From the NCBI RefSeq assembly GCF_964340395.1, contig NC_135565.1, positions 22,224,209 to 22,288,208 on the forward strand: 64,000 nucleotides of DNA, given 5' to 3'. Below, one piece after another: positions 51,501 through 60,718 of the stretch. The first letter of the stretch is position 1, and each line of letters opens with the position of its first letter. The stretch comes from Glandiceps talaboti. Its lineage: Eukaryota > Hemichordata > Enteropneusta > Spengelidae. The notes below the pieces were generated by a model that was not told the origin of the DNA, did no database searches, and saw only the letters and a program-made list of their open reading frames with translations. The position numbers were made by a program, and so were the translations under genes.

Positions 51501-54500
51501 GGGGGGGGGTTCATTTTTTTCCTCTTTATATTTACTTTTTTTTCAATTAAAGCATTTCAGTACCATTTTGAATTACCGACCTCTGCTGGGATTTTTTCAT
51601 TGAAAGTTTTATTTGACATCACGTCCAAGTTCGTATCTTTAGCTTTTGCAGCAAGGAACACTGAAAGAAAAAGAAAATATATATAATCACTCAAGAGTAT
51701 GATACTGATGTATGTAAGTATACACAAAAGTTTAGAAACTGCTGATACATGTACATGTAGGCACATGGAGTAATTTTGTGGTAAATTTTCTTGTACAACT
51801 ACGCCAAATACATTCCACTTGCTGTTTTAATTTCATGAATTGTATGTGGTACATTTAGGAAATAATTGTTCATTTTGAAAAAATATATTGTAACAAGATC
51901 AGTTCACAGATACAAGTTTTGCAATATTAATAGAAATTACCTATATATATATATAACATACCTCTGACTGTATCAATATTATGAACATCTAGGACAGGTA
52001 AGTTGTGCCGCTCCTTGCCTCTCCTTAAACCCTGACACCACAGCTATTCATTAGTTCTTGCCTTGTAAAAACAAGGCCAAGAACAGAATTCATGAGCGAT
52101 CCTGAAATATATTGAAAATACATACAAGATATATGAAACCTCAGGCAGTAATACACTTTTTAAATCACATCTTAATGTGTCAACACAGACTCTCCCAGAA
52201 TTCTTCCATAATAAAGGAGGATTCATGTTTAAATTTGAGGTTAAACATATAACTTGTCATCGACAAAACCATTAATTTCACAATACACACCAAGATTGTG
52301 GTTAGACACTCCAACTTTCAGCACAATCTACCTAAATGAGGAGTTGGCATGGAAGTAGTTTGCTCAAAAAATCAACTCTTAAATGTTAAATCATTCGCAT
52401 TGTTTACATATAACATGTAAAAGGAGAAGATTCAAAGAATTTCATACTCAACCCCCCCCCCCCCCCACCCATCTCTACTTGTTTAATGTTCACTGTTTAT
52501 CAAGAATTATTTTGCTATGATGCAGCAAGATTAACACTGTTAAGGTTTGTTAGAAATTCATCAGTCACTTACAAATGTGTTATTTGTCCCACTCATGTAT
52601 GGTGACCACACAAGTTATTATTAAAATCAACTCACCACGATAATCCTTAGCTTTAGCAGCATTATTTTCTGCATCGAACAGACCAACAGAACTAACTTTT
52701 ACATCATTATACTAATAAAAAAATATGCAGGCATATTTTTGGCAAAAAAAATTTTATAAACGTGAAAACAATGGTGAGCCAAACAATCTACAACCTAAGC
52801 TCAGAATATTTTCAAATATAAACAGTCATGTGTGAGCCGAGGGTTGCCACTACACATATGGTGTTAGTTTGTGAGTTATCACATAGGATGTTATCATGGG
52901 GCATAAAACACAAATGTTTTATGCAAAATGCTGGTTATATACAGCATTTCATATCAATGTTTAAAACTAACAAAAAACCCAGTTATATGATTCAAACTTA
53001 AAAACGGATCTTCAGCTCAAAGGCTGTATCTCCTCGCTACACACTCAGTGACAGTGCATGTATTTCATATAAGAATGTTCTCTGGATGTGCATATCAGTA
53101 TTTTACAACAGTAATTATCGCATGAACAGAAACAAAAGAGCACAATTAATGTGAATTCATTCTTTGCATGGAGTGTAAATACAAAAAATCAAGAACAAAC
53201 TGACAGGAAGCCGATATAATCAATTCAACTTTCCTCGTACAATGTAGTTTCAACAGTTCATGCAATTGCCAGTTATAGCTATAGTAGTCAGATTCACATA
53301 ATGTCACAAGTCCTGCTTGTAAGTTGCAGACACAAGACATAGGTCAAAAGACTACACACAACATACAGGAATCTATTTGGAAAATACCAACAATTAAAAA
53401 CATGTACAGCATGCATGCAAAGGGCTTATAACAAAAAAATATCAACTCCAGTAGTAAAATAATATTAGCAATCGATCGACTATTTACCAAAAGGTGAGGG
53501 ACATTGTCAGAATCGACCACCAAGCTCACTCCATTTTCAAACAAAATTAGAGTCTAGATTCACACATGCAATGGCACAGTTTGTATACACCTACAAATCA
53601 TAGTTTACTTACGCGCTGATCAAGTTTTCTCCAACTTCATGAACTTGTGACATCTCAATGGCACTTGAGGTCTTTAGTTCTGAGTGCAAGGTTACTTTCA
53701 AGGAGTGAATCGTTTGAGTCAAGGGACGTTATCAGCTGTTACAACTTTTATAATCCTATTACAGTTAACATTGCAAACAGATTTAGAGATTGTCAACAAC
53801 CTGACTTGCCTATTGATGAACTCGGGTTATCTGTAGTTTGGTTTTACTGAGGTGTTTCCGACATGCCAACTTCATGAACTTGTCAGAGTGACATCTCAAT
53901 GGCACTTGAGGTCTTTCCAGATATCAGTCTCTACAAATATGTTTATTTTCCCAGAGGAAAACACAGCACAGGATCGGTTGTTTCAGACGTTGCATTTCTT
54001 AGAAATGCATGCATAGTTCAAATCATACTAGGGATTTTCTCGGATTTCTTGGTACATACCAAAAAAAACCATCATTTAATCATTTATATAATATATCTAA
54101 ATATCAGGTTTGAGTTCAGCCAATAGTAAGAAATGATTTAGCATGTTTCAGTGAGTAGAATAAAATAATAAATAACATCTCATAGACAACAAAAAATGAC
54201 CCAAAAAACATTCCAAACTCAGCTTGAGCCCCTATAATGTCTACCATTTACAGGTATGTATAGAAAGTGTTTGTGTTTCAAGTTTGAATTTCTTTGTTGC
54301 ACTTGAAGTTTACATGGCCAAATTCATTATAGTTTTATTTTAAGAAACTGTTTGCGAGATTTGTTGATACCCAGTATGTATATATCAGTGTTTAGATTTA
54401 TAAATAGAGAAAGCATTTTCGGATCCACATCTAAAACTTGTAGATATAATTACTGTATAATATTGTATAAGTGTATATATGGTCACTGATGATAGAGGAA

Positions 54501-57117
54501 CTGTGATATGGTTTACATTATGGAGCATACAATTAGAAAGTCCAGTGTCCTGATGTAAGTTTGGTGGTACAAATAGTCGAAATGGTAAATAAGTTTAGTC
54601 TATATATTCTACTGTTACCTTAGTATATGTTTTAACAACATAGCTAGGGGATAATTGGTTTTCTGTTGTAATGCAATGTTTTACATTTTAAGAAGAGAAG
54701 AGGTAATAATGTGATCTAGTTTGTGCTGTTGTCTATTGCTATGGTAACGGTATCTCTTTTTGGAGGATGTATTGGCTCTGAAAAGAGCCGTTTGGTTTGT
54801 TTACCTTACGGTAAATGATTAGATCATGATCTCATACAGTTCATGGTATTGTCATCTTGACTCATCTTCAGTTCTTGTCTTTTATCCAATCTTTGTTGTC
54901 ATCTTTGATGGATATGATATCATCATTGGTATGCACAGTAGTTGTAGAATGGGACTTGATTGAAGAATACCAAGGAATCAATGACTTCTTTGTTATTGAC
55001 ACTATACTAAATCATAACATACACATTACTGGGATGAAGAAATTCTTCTTTTTAAAATATCTCCTTAATATCTGTAAATAAAATAAAATGAACACCAATA
55101 TTAGATGAAATATAAATATATAATATATCATAATTTATTTTTATAATCCTAAAGTCCTTCTAGTAGGTTGAGGGGAAAAAAATAAACATATATCATATCT
55201 TCATATGAACAAGTAGAGGTGCCCTTTCATGTTACATCTATGTGACCTTTGACATTACATCTATGACCTTTGACATTACATCTATGTGACCTTTGACATT
55301 ACATCTATGTGACCTTTGACATTACATCTATGACCTTTGACATTGCATACTGGTATCACATTCACAGTATTCAACCACTTTGATGTTAATTTTGTAAATG
55401 ACTTGATATCCACACTAACTTAGGTTTAATACTATAGTTATGTATATTGCATGATTATTTCATATATTTTCAAATTCATATTTAATAGTTTTTAAAAAAT
55501 TCTAACGGTAATTTAATGTCAGACATAAACATCACTTTTTAATGCATGTTATTTTTATGTAATATATATGTAACATTCAATTAATATGCAATTAAACTGG
55601 CAATAAAATGATAAAAATAGATTTCTACATAATTGGTTACCATAGAAACCACATAATTTTACCTAAACTTGCATTTAACAAACTCTCCATTTGTTACCAT
55701 GACCAGAGAAAATGATACTTTGAAAATATTTCACACCATAATGTATATGTGGGATGTCAAGAGTGAAGAAATTAAAAAAAAAAAGGTTACCATGGTAACC
55801 AATGAAATGTTTTGAACATAATATTTTCAAGAATTCTATTTAATCACTACTTGTTAAGAAAATTTAAGTTTTAAAGTTCTATCTCACTTAGAACAAAAAC
55901 TATGAAGAAAAAAGAATTTTTGAACAGAACTTGTAAATATTGTTGCTATGGTTACCATATCTTCATCATATGAATTAAATTTTGAAGTTTTTGTTAAGAA
56001 GTTGCATAAATACACAAAACATCCATGAAATTTAAAAAGTTGTCTACAATAGTATAACAAACTTAATTTTTATGAACATTAAATGTTTATTTTCCGTGGA
56101 TAGTTGCCATGGAAATTCAATATTTGACTTCAAAAAAACATGTCATGCACCATATCATATCAGAACTAAATTTTCCCCTCATAAAAAAAATGATAAATGC
56201 AATTTATAGCAATTTCAAGGAAGAATATTCTAATTTGCCAGTTGTATTGAATGTGTAGTCTGATGTTTGGCCTTTGACCTTTGACCTTTGTTTACATTAC
56301 AGGTCATTGGCAAGTAACCAAGAGACTGAATGGTGAAAATGGTCCAGTAAAGTTCAAAAAAGTGCAAGGAGTGACCACAACTCACCTTGGTCAAGTGGTC
56401 ATGGCTGATGAAGGCAACAATAGTGTACTCACCTTGAAATCAACTTATGAAGTTGACTCTGAAATTAGATTTGATGGTCACTTTCCTAATAAATTCAAAC
56501 CTTATGATGTTGCCGTGACAACAAGCAATACATATTTCATGACAGATTCTGGTAATGACCAAGTTGTCATGTTTGACAAATCTTCTAAAACTACTAAAAC
56601 ATTTTGTCAAAATGATGACATTGAACCAAGAGGAATTGCTTTACTGGATGAAGGATTTGTTGTCACTGATGAGAAAGGTCACAGAGTGGTCAAGTATGAC
56701 ATGAATGGTGAAAGTGTAGCAGAGGTTGGACGTCATGTCCTGCCAAGTCTACTCTATGACCCTCAGTTTGTTGTGGTCAATAGTGATAACAATGTTATTG
56801 TCTCTGACGATGGCAGAAGTAGTAAGGATGGTAGCATCAAAGTGTTTGGTAAACAATTACAATATCTGTTCACAATGTGTAGTGATGTGGAGTATCCCTA
56901 TGGGCTAAGTGTAGATTTATGGGACAATGTTTATAATACTCAGTCACCTAGGGGGTCAGGTTGGGTGTCGATTGTGAAATATACAAAGAATGGAGAAGAA
57001 GTTGAAAGAATTAGAGATGACCGAGACTGGGGTTTCATTGCTGTTAGTAAGTATGGACAGTCTAAGATTATAGTTTCAGACCGATACAGCAACCTTGTCA
57101 GAGTTTACACCAAATAA
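31183..57117 (+). CDS. DED - GT4-like glycosyltransferase - TRADD-N-like - coiled coil - NHL protein (11 coding exons, about 1431 aa)
   Basis: Coding exons: 31183-31252, 32327-32713, 36254-37567, 38108-38584, 39215-39276, 44366-44444, 45621-45884, 46326-46823, 46958-47083, 47838-48041, 56303-57117. Every junction is GT-AG and every phase agrees; all are phase 1 except one phase-0 junction, and the lengths sum to 4296 nt with a single stop. Domains: DED about residues 5-95; glycosyltransferase about 155-590; TRADD-N-like about 670-749; acidic stretch about 750-770; unrecognised domain 797-884; coiled coils about 900-1050 and 1100-1160; NHL propeller 1161-1431. No signal peptide or membrane segment, so the protein is probably cytosolic. 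The order recalls TRIM-NHL proteins with the RING/B-box part replaced by a death-fold adaptor and an enzyme. An immune or cell-death role is inference. The weakest junction is the last, an 8.3-kb intron; the NHL exon could be separate, but its phase fits. Confidence 0.65.
32714..36253. other. Second coding intron of the large gene
   Basis: No exon recognised. It contains CAAT/CAAC/CATC low-complexity blocks at 33035-33250 and 34437-34740, each preceded by the same approx. 70-bp lead-in (CTCCATCAG...TCTCCCATTGATTGATCG). It also has a copy of a dispersed repeat at about 33290-33510, a poly-C/poly-A run at 33782-33818, and a CA microsatellite at about 36111-36172. Confidence 0.6.
36254..37567 (+). 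CDS. Exon 3: glycosyltransferase GT-B domain (GT4-like)
   Basis: A single 438-codon exon (phase 1 to phase 1, so exchangeable as a module) encodes both Rossmann halves of a GT-B enzyme. The N-terminal half includes ALFVYHTWDEDERGLAGFHR, the strand TILDVTVS, VVGYAPLTADAA, YFVNHLYPED and EADVVFSIGPSIKEYF (the usual '...aD.vi..S..l...' element). The C-terminal half includes HVILTYGQID and the nucleotide-sugar motif CHDNYGMNGLESMAAGVPNL. In GT4 enzymes this is normally E-x7-E; here it is D-x7-E. The remaining GLESMAAGVP is well kept, so catalysis looks possible. Donor and acceptor are unknown. A D-inositol-phosphate or starch-synthase-like specificity cannot be told apart from sequence alone. Confidence 0.8.
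37605..38020. repeat. (TACA)n microsatellite filling the intron after the glycosyltransferase exon
   Basis: TACA repeats with interspersed GTACATACATA units, a CACA run near 37756 and a pure (ACGT)n block at 37840-37872. The intron is 540 bp and three quarters of it is this repeat. Confidence 0.97.
38108..39276 (+). CDS. Exons 4-5: TRADD-N-like segment and acidic linker
   Basis: Exon 4 (38108-38584) begins with a polar, charged region (about 80 residues) and then EGSLTIVLNLPSLFYLYRLQ, CCRSGLLAHKLEPLLI and DGIPLQLKTTYDEEKFAAVD. The 'GS(L/I)...L......L..L......G.L...L...L(V/I)T....' shape is one I associate with the TRADD N-terminal-like domain of invertebrate death-fold and NLR-like proteins. 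Exon 5 (39215-39276) is KGDANVEDISDDEEEESDEQ plus K, strongly acidic. Exon 5 ends in phase 0, and the next intron holds the poly-C array. Confidence 0.6.
39319..43243. repeat. 83-bp intronic minisatellite with poly-C runs, about 47 units
   Basis: Each unit has ATACAAAACTTAT(C/A)ATTAAA, GTAGAGCAGTACTAAGG, (C/T)AAGTCTACTGTATTCAAAG, ACCAATAG, then 7-19 C residues and CAACAG. The run of C before CAACAG resembles a polypyrimidine tract plus acceptor; AAGGTAAGT, 36 nt later, is a consensus donor in units with T, a GC-type donor in units with C. The minus strand is G-run rich. Unit-length frames on the minus strand (LLVFEYSRL...CICWGGG) are artefacts. The array starts 42 bp after the donor of exon 5. 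Confidence 0.95.
43250..43361 (-). mobile_element. tRNA-derived SINE, head and partial body
   Basis: On the minus strand from 43361: GGCACTTTAGCTCAGCTAGT, with an A-box (TAGCTCAGCTAGTTAG), and at about 43305-43295 a B-box GGTTCAATTCC. A/B spacing is tRNA-like, but the acceptor and anticodon stems pair poorly, so this is a SINE head rather than a functional tRNA gene. The body continues with TTTCTTTCCTCATTTATAAC and stops at the edge of the poly-C array. Related tails are at 43846-43905 and 63766-63844. Confidence 0.65.
43846..43905 (-). mobile_element. SINE tail fragment
   Basis: Reading on the minus strand, ...GAAATACTTTTTGGTGAGTT and ATCATTTATGGCAAACCC match the insertion at 63766-63844, which is bounded by a target-site duplication. 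Together with the head at 43361 this marks one SINE family on the minus strand; here head and tail are separated by about 480 bp of other sequence. Confidence 0.5.
44366..45884 (+). CDS. Exons 6-7: linker and unrecognised domain
   Basis: Exon 6 (44366-44444) encodes TEQEEFSSVDVGLARYQADD plus VSQAVK and ends in phase 1 at GTAAGT. Exon 7 (45621-45884) is an 88-codon phase 1-1 module: GKRSQFLYIKVNPKMETKDS, then TIIRYITMLHGAKSCIRLRG and QHSNIIQADVEMSEKIQHIL, ending LWSDMESMYSTISG. It reads as a mixed alpha/beta globular domain. I do not recognise the family. The intron between them holds ATTC repeats at about 44720-44775 and the TTGTA pentanucleotide array. Confidence 0.65.
45202..45423. repeat. 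(TTGTA)n/(TTGTG)n pentanucleotide repeat
   Basis: About 44 pentamers. TTGTA forms both ends, TTGTG forms most of the centre, and TTGCA appears twice. This block pattern suggests expansion of a single variant within the array. Confidence 0.97.
46326..48041 (+). CDS. Exons 8-10: coiled-coil region
   Basis: Exon 8 (46326-46823) carries a basic Ser/Thr stretch (STSTLSMRSLLPLPRQSK) and a long heptad-rich helix (LQSESHILKNELDEAKYEKV ... QLKLTQYKELIPQEL). Exon 9 (46958-47083) is a Pro/Glu/Thr-rich linker. Exon 10 (47838-48041) has KRDSVGIVTKLRRFFEGDPE followed by tandem RLEEEK hexapeptides. All three are phase 1-1. In exon 10 the hexapeptide is encoded by an 18-nt DNA repeat (AGAGGAAGAGAAAAGGTT), so its length may vary between alleles. 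Coiled coils in TRIM-NHL proteins mediate oligomerisation; the same is likely here. Confidence 0.7.
47566..47694 (+). other. Possible alternative exon between exons 9 and 10
   Basis: After TATATCCAG an open frame includes NMDPHIMSMNKCLQMMRLLS and ends at A|GTAAGT. The acceptor phase (0) does not fit the phase-1 end of exon 9, so it is left out of the model. It could be a poison exon, or belong to a transcript starting at the internal ATG. Confidence 0.3.
48095..50328. repeat. 54-bp minisatellite, split by a LINE
   Basis: Units (GTAAGGGACTACAAGTACAC, TGCTTGAATACAGTATGTAT, ACATATACAGTCAT) occur about 5 times at 48095-48355 and about 8 times at 49875-50328. The gap is exactly filled by a minus-strand LINE. 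The array lies in the last intron of the large gene. Confidence 0.92.
48356..49874 (-). mobile_element. 5'-truncated LINE (non-LTR retrotransposon)
   Basis: On the minus strand: SVLLYADDIVIVSDSEDKLQ (the YADD catalytic box of reverse transcriptase), then WCQKWRMVVNEAKTQIVHFR, YKYLGVVLDEFLNF and LFDSCVIPIADYCSGIWGY, followed by a C-terminal region with CNFCLGSEIEDEKHFLFDC (a zinc-binding-like Cys/His pattern). Frames are interrupted at about 49250 and between 49020 and 48980, so it is defective. The 3' end has an (AAC)n-type tail next to 48356. AGGGACTACA borders both sides and may be the target-site duplication, though it also occurs in the surrounding units. Clade not determined. It is antisense to the host gene. 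Confidence 0.88.
50391..50812. promoter_or_regulatory. Cluster of GATAGCTATC palindromes
   Basis: The 10-bp palindrome GATAGCTATC occurs exactly at about 50391, 50414, 50562, 50575, 50588, 50632, 50671 and 50782, with near matches at about 50498, 50653, 50731, 50764 and 50803. Spacing is irregular and the flanks differ, unlike a plain minisatellite. It could be a transcription-factor array (it contains GATA cores in both orientations) or a decayed repeat. It lies in the last intron of the large gene. Confidence 0.5.
51470..51509. repeat. Poly-T / poly-G run
   Basis: About 30 T followed by about 10 G. On the minus strand this is poly-C then poly-A, which could be the A-tail of a retroposed sequence, but no body was recognised next to it. 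Confidence 0.8.
51577..53553 (-). CDS. Candidate antisense gene fragment, exons 53553-53488, 52711-52636, (about 52007-51962), 51660-51577
   Basis: On the minus strand, TLILFENGVSLVVDSDNVPH plus LL (phase 0 donor GTAAAT) joins YNDVKVSSVGLFDAENNAAK plus AKDYR (phase 1 donor GTGAGT). This joins VFLAAKAKDTNLDVMSNKTF plus NEKIPAEV, after the acceptor TTTCTTTCAG. A further small exon ending DVHNIDTVR|GTATGT at 51962 fits the same phase and may lie between. Phases agree throughout. I do not recognise the family, and neither start nor stop is identified. It lies inside the last intron of the large + strand gene, so it is either a nested gene or the remains of one. Confidence 0.35.
53554..55200. other. 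Intronic/intergenic stretch with a short direct repeat
   Basis: ACTTCATGAACTTGT followed by GACATCTCAATGGCACTTGA and GGTCTTT occurs at about 53634 and again at about 53868. No coding exon could be supported; open frames at 53647-53850 and 54857-55081 lack recognisable domains. Confidence 0.4.
55205..55345. repeat. Short tandem repeat with nuclear-receptor-like half-sites
   Basis: About six units of ACATCTATG(TG)ACCTTTGACATT, alternating between the forms with and without the TG. Each unit contains TGACCTTTGAC or ATGACCTTTGAC, a DR1-like sequence. Confidence 0.8.
55640..56115. promoter_or_regulatory. Several X-box-like (RFX) palindromic sites
   Basis: GGTTACCATGGTAACC (a perfect 16-bp palindrome at 55785-55800), GGTTACCATAGAAACC at about 55633, GCTATGGTTACCAT near 55945 and GTTGCCATGGAAA near 56105 fit the RFX X-box half-site pattern (GTTRCC...GGYAAC). 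They lie 200-650 bp upstream of the NHL exon. Binding is not shown. Confidence 0.3.
56303..57117 (+). CDS. Last exon: NHL-repeat beta-propeller
   Basis: Begins in phase 1 after CATTACAG and reads GHWQVTKRLNGENGPVKFKK to VSDRYSNLVRVYTK before TAA at 57115-57117 (271 codons with stop). NHL-type blades are visible: GVTTTHLGQVVMADEGNNSV, PYDVAVTTSNTYFMTDSGND, PRGIALLDEGFVVTDEKGHR, PQFVVVNSDNNVIVSDDG, PYGLSVDLWDNVYNT and WGFIAVSKYGQSKIIVSDRY. That gives six blades, as in TRIM2/TRIM3/TRIM71. In those proteins the propeller binds RNA or protein partners. The same exon phase as the preceding coiled-coil exon supports joining them into one gene. Confidence 0.8.
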
Positions 57118-57958
57118 AGAAATCTACTTTACACTACGGTGTATATTTTACAAGAAAAAAAATTATTTTATTATTTTTAGTGAAATTCTCAGAGAATTTT
57201 ATTGAATATAGGATAATAAAGAGATGTGAGGTCAACAACACTTTAATCTTGTAAACAATATAGTCTGCACAAAAATATTCTCTAGTTTGCATATTTTGAG
57301 AATTTTTTTTGAATAAAACACACTCTACATGTGTGTCGCTATTTTTTGTGATGTTTCTTATGATATTTGTAAACATTTTGGAGAATGTTTTGGTGCAGAA
57401 ATAGAGGAATATTGGATTTTTCATATGTTGAACGTTGTGACGTCATAATTTGTATTTACCGCGTCGTTACGATACGACAGCCATTACCATAAGACTGATC
57501 AAGTATTTATTTATTTTCACACTTTCTGATAAAAATTATGACTGGAAATGACACTACACAGGTGCCGCTACATTTGCTGATGTACACTAAAATATTTTCG
57601 GATAAATCCAAGAATATTTTGTGGCATAATTTGAGTATTTTTGAAGTAACACATGCAAACCGGTCATGACGTCCGGACTTCAACATATGCTATTTCCATC
57701 TGAGAATTTCATATTGGCCATAAAACTACTTGTGTGTGCAGAATAATTATAAATCTTTACCTGTACATCCTTTGATATTTGTAGGATATCTGATATAAAT
57801 GCGACTGTACTTTGATCTTTGTAAGTTGCTAAATTTTGAAAGATAATCACCAGACACAAAGACCGTGTCTTCACTCGATCGAATCCATTTTGTGAATGAG
57901 TGCCGCTGAGATATTCTCCGTTCGAACAAGAGAGGGCGCTAGACCACTGATCTGACCC
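57118..57958. other. 3' flank of the large gene
   Basis: Contains AT-rich sequence just after the stop with an ATAATAAAG near 57210 as a possible polyadenylation region, and a CRE-like TGACGTCA at about 57438. No further exon seen on either strand. Confidence 0.4.
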
Positions 57959-58178
57959 AATCTGATTAAAATCCGATGTAGATGTCGGCTAATCGTTCAT
58001 TGCTATTTTACCTTCGTTATTTTGCCTGAATTGACCTTCTTGGTACATGTTTACGTAGAGGAGGTGATCAGGCTAAAAAAGTAAACATGTACCAAGAAAG
58101 GTCAATTCAGGCAAAATAACGAAGGTAAAATAGCAATGAATGATTAGCCGACATCTACATCGGATTTTAATCAGATTG
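57959..58178. mobile_element. Foldback (hairpin) element, arms about 96 bp
   Basis: AATCTGATTAAAATCCGATG... on the left pairs almost perfectly with ...CATCGGATTTTAATCAGATT on the right around a 26-nt loop (58055-58080). Arm mismatches are very few, so the element is young or kept by conversion. A partial copy of the left end (AATCTGATTAAAATCTGATG) occurs at about 59868. Confidence 0.85.
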
Positions 58179-58849
58179 TGATCAGACCCTGCCTCAATCA
58201 CTAAGAACACAACTTGACTGTCAAAGAGGTGTTTGTATTTTCAATTACACAGAGAAAGGAGTATTTGTTTATGCAGTAATCAACACATTGTAAAATATTA
58301 CTTTTAACCTTTTATGTACAAACGTTTTGACACTTTAATGTCAATGTATAAAACAGTGATTTTGTACCTCTTCCTTTTGTAAACAATGTTATCACTGGTG
58401 GTAAGACTTCACCTGCAGTACACATCATAAGTCTGATGTTGTACTTTTAACGTTTTTATTTTTTTATTAAAGAATCATGTAATTGTTTTATTTTTTTGTC
58501 ATGTCACTTTTTTACCGATTAAAGGATGTGTGTAATTATAATATCGCATTGCAATGTGCATTGATTATTTACAAGTTGTGCAGTGTACGTATGTGTAAGC
58601 TAAGAATTCGATAATTATCAATTGCTGATTGAGATTTTGCATTACTCAAGCGATCCGTAGATAGAGTTTGTATGTGATGAACGTCGTTCTTCAAGCATAT
58701 TGTTATATAGCCTGGGAGAATACGAGGGCTAGGAGGTACGACCAGATAACGATGTATCTCGACAACGTACGTAGTAAAAAGTCTAATTAGTCTAATTATA
58801 TCAAACCTCATAAAACTAAAAAAGCCGGACAGACAGATCGACCAATGCG

Positions 58850-59035
58850 TGCACGCACACACACACACATGCACGCACGCACGCACGAACATATGCGCAC
58901 GCACACATACATACATACACACATACATACATACATACATACATACATACATACATACATACATACATACATACATACATACATACATACACACATACAT
59001 ACATACACACATACACACACACACACACACAACAC
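58850..59035. repeat. (CA)n/(TACA)n compound microsatellite
   Basis: CA and CACG repeats, then TACA repeats, then CA again. Open frames on both strands are artefacts. Confidence 0.97.
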
Positions 59036-60718
59036 ACACTCATTGTTCGAATGATACAAGTACAATATATAAAAATGGTCAATCAAAACATATACACACA
59101 CAGTACACATGGTAGTATTTGGGGAATATCTCCGTAAAGTGAATTTCATTTAACTTAGTATGGAGAATTCTAGAAAAAAGAATGAACACATATTTGTGGA
59201 AGTGTCTTTCAAAATTAAATAATTGTTAGTATTAAATAATGTACTATAGGATATAATGTCTTATCAATTACAAAAGTTTAACATGCTTAAACACGCATGT
59301 CACTGACCGGGAGAGAGGAGAGTGTGGGGGAGGGGGAGAGAGACGGCAAGGGACATACATATAGTTCTTTTATGAATCTTTTGGTCATTTATAATATGGA
59401 ATACCATTTTGAAGCTCTACTTCTTGGTGCTACTCTAATTCACCGTGTTTCATTCACCGCGGTTTATCGATTTATCCACTCGTACCTTTTTGTTTCTATG
59501 CACATGTCATGTTACTATTGAAATACAATGTAAGAAATCAAACGAAAGCATCGTGTATTGGTCGATAGAGGGCGCTGTGACCACTGGCAAGCAGTTCACC
59601 AGTTTCTGAAACTATCTAATTCGTTATACGAATTGAAGTATTATAAAAGTCAGATACAGAAGAGTTTAAATCTTGAACTATTACACTATTGTGACATTTG
59701 CACCCACTTTTTCCTTATGTCCAAATACATGAGAAAATATTACACGTGAATATCAATGAGAAACAAGAATAAAATGTCAGACAATTGATTGAAAAAACTT
59801 ATTCACAGTTAATTTACTGAAGGAAACGTCACACTCAATCAGTTTTTATCTTTCCGGTAAATTATCAATCTGATTAAAATCTGATGTAGGAACACGACTC
59901 GATTGCTTCATTCGTCTCTATTTTATTTGTGTATGTTGTTTTCATTTGAGTGTGTGTGGGGGGGGGGTTCTTGGAGTGACTTTGAACGCTCACTTGCGGA
60001 CTGACTTCATAGCCCTTTGGTTATCATGGAATCTCTATGCCAACAAAAATATAAGGAGGAGATGTGAAGATAATAAAATTAACAAAAGCTCAACATTAAA
60101 AAAAAAGATATATTAGGACTAACTTTGATATCAAGTTAGGATAACAGTTTCTTTATATAACAACAGAAATAATAGTGTACTCATGGGGGTACATTGTATA
60201 CTAGATTTTGTTTTTTTTCTATACCCATCACTATAAAAAAACATGTTTTCAAATAATTATTACTGCTTTATGAATTTAGAAGACTGTATTCTCGATACCT
60301 GCAATAGCATTTTCCCTCATGCTAGGGGGTCAAAATAGTACAAGAAGGTCGACTTATTCTCATTCGCGCCTATAGTAATGCATGTGGAGATGCTAGCATG
60401 GAGCTGAAGTTATGGTGTCCACCCGGAAATCGAATGTTTGTTATTTTAATGATGCACCCAGTGTAGTAGAGAGTAATATTCTATTTTAGGTAAGGAGAAT
60501 TAAAATTAGTAAATATAAAGTGCTTCGGATTTTGGTAAATATTTCAACATAAACTTACAAAAAGGCAAATTATATTTCTTTCATAAGATCCTCTTCTTGT
60601 ATGTATGTGTGTAAACTGGTCTTCCATGAAAAAAAACTTCTAACAGTGCATTGCATATTGTACATGCCTATATCAATTATTTTCTTTACTTTGGCACACA
60701 CATGATATAAAGTGTGCT
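59036..60718. other. Non-coding stretch before the duplicated locus
   Basis: No exon recognised. Contains short runs (a poly-G near 59957, an AAAAAA run near 60100) and the foldback fragment near 59868. Confidence 0.45.

Noticed and set aside
54857-55081. Open frame after GTTGTAG, phase-compatible with exon 10 and ending near AATAAA, as an alternative last exon
   Set aside because: Peptide has no domain resemblance and the acceptor is weak; phase agreement has a one-in-three chance. It would need transcript evidence.
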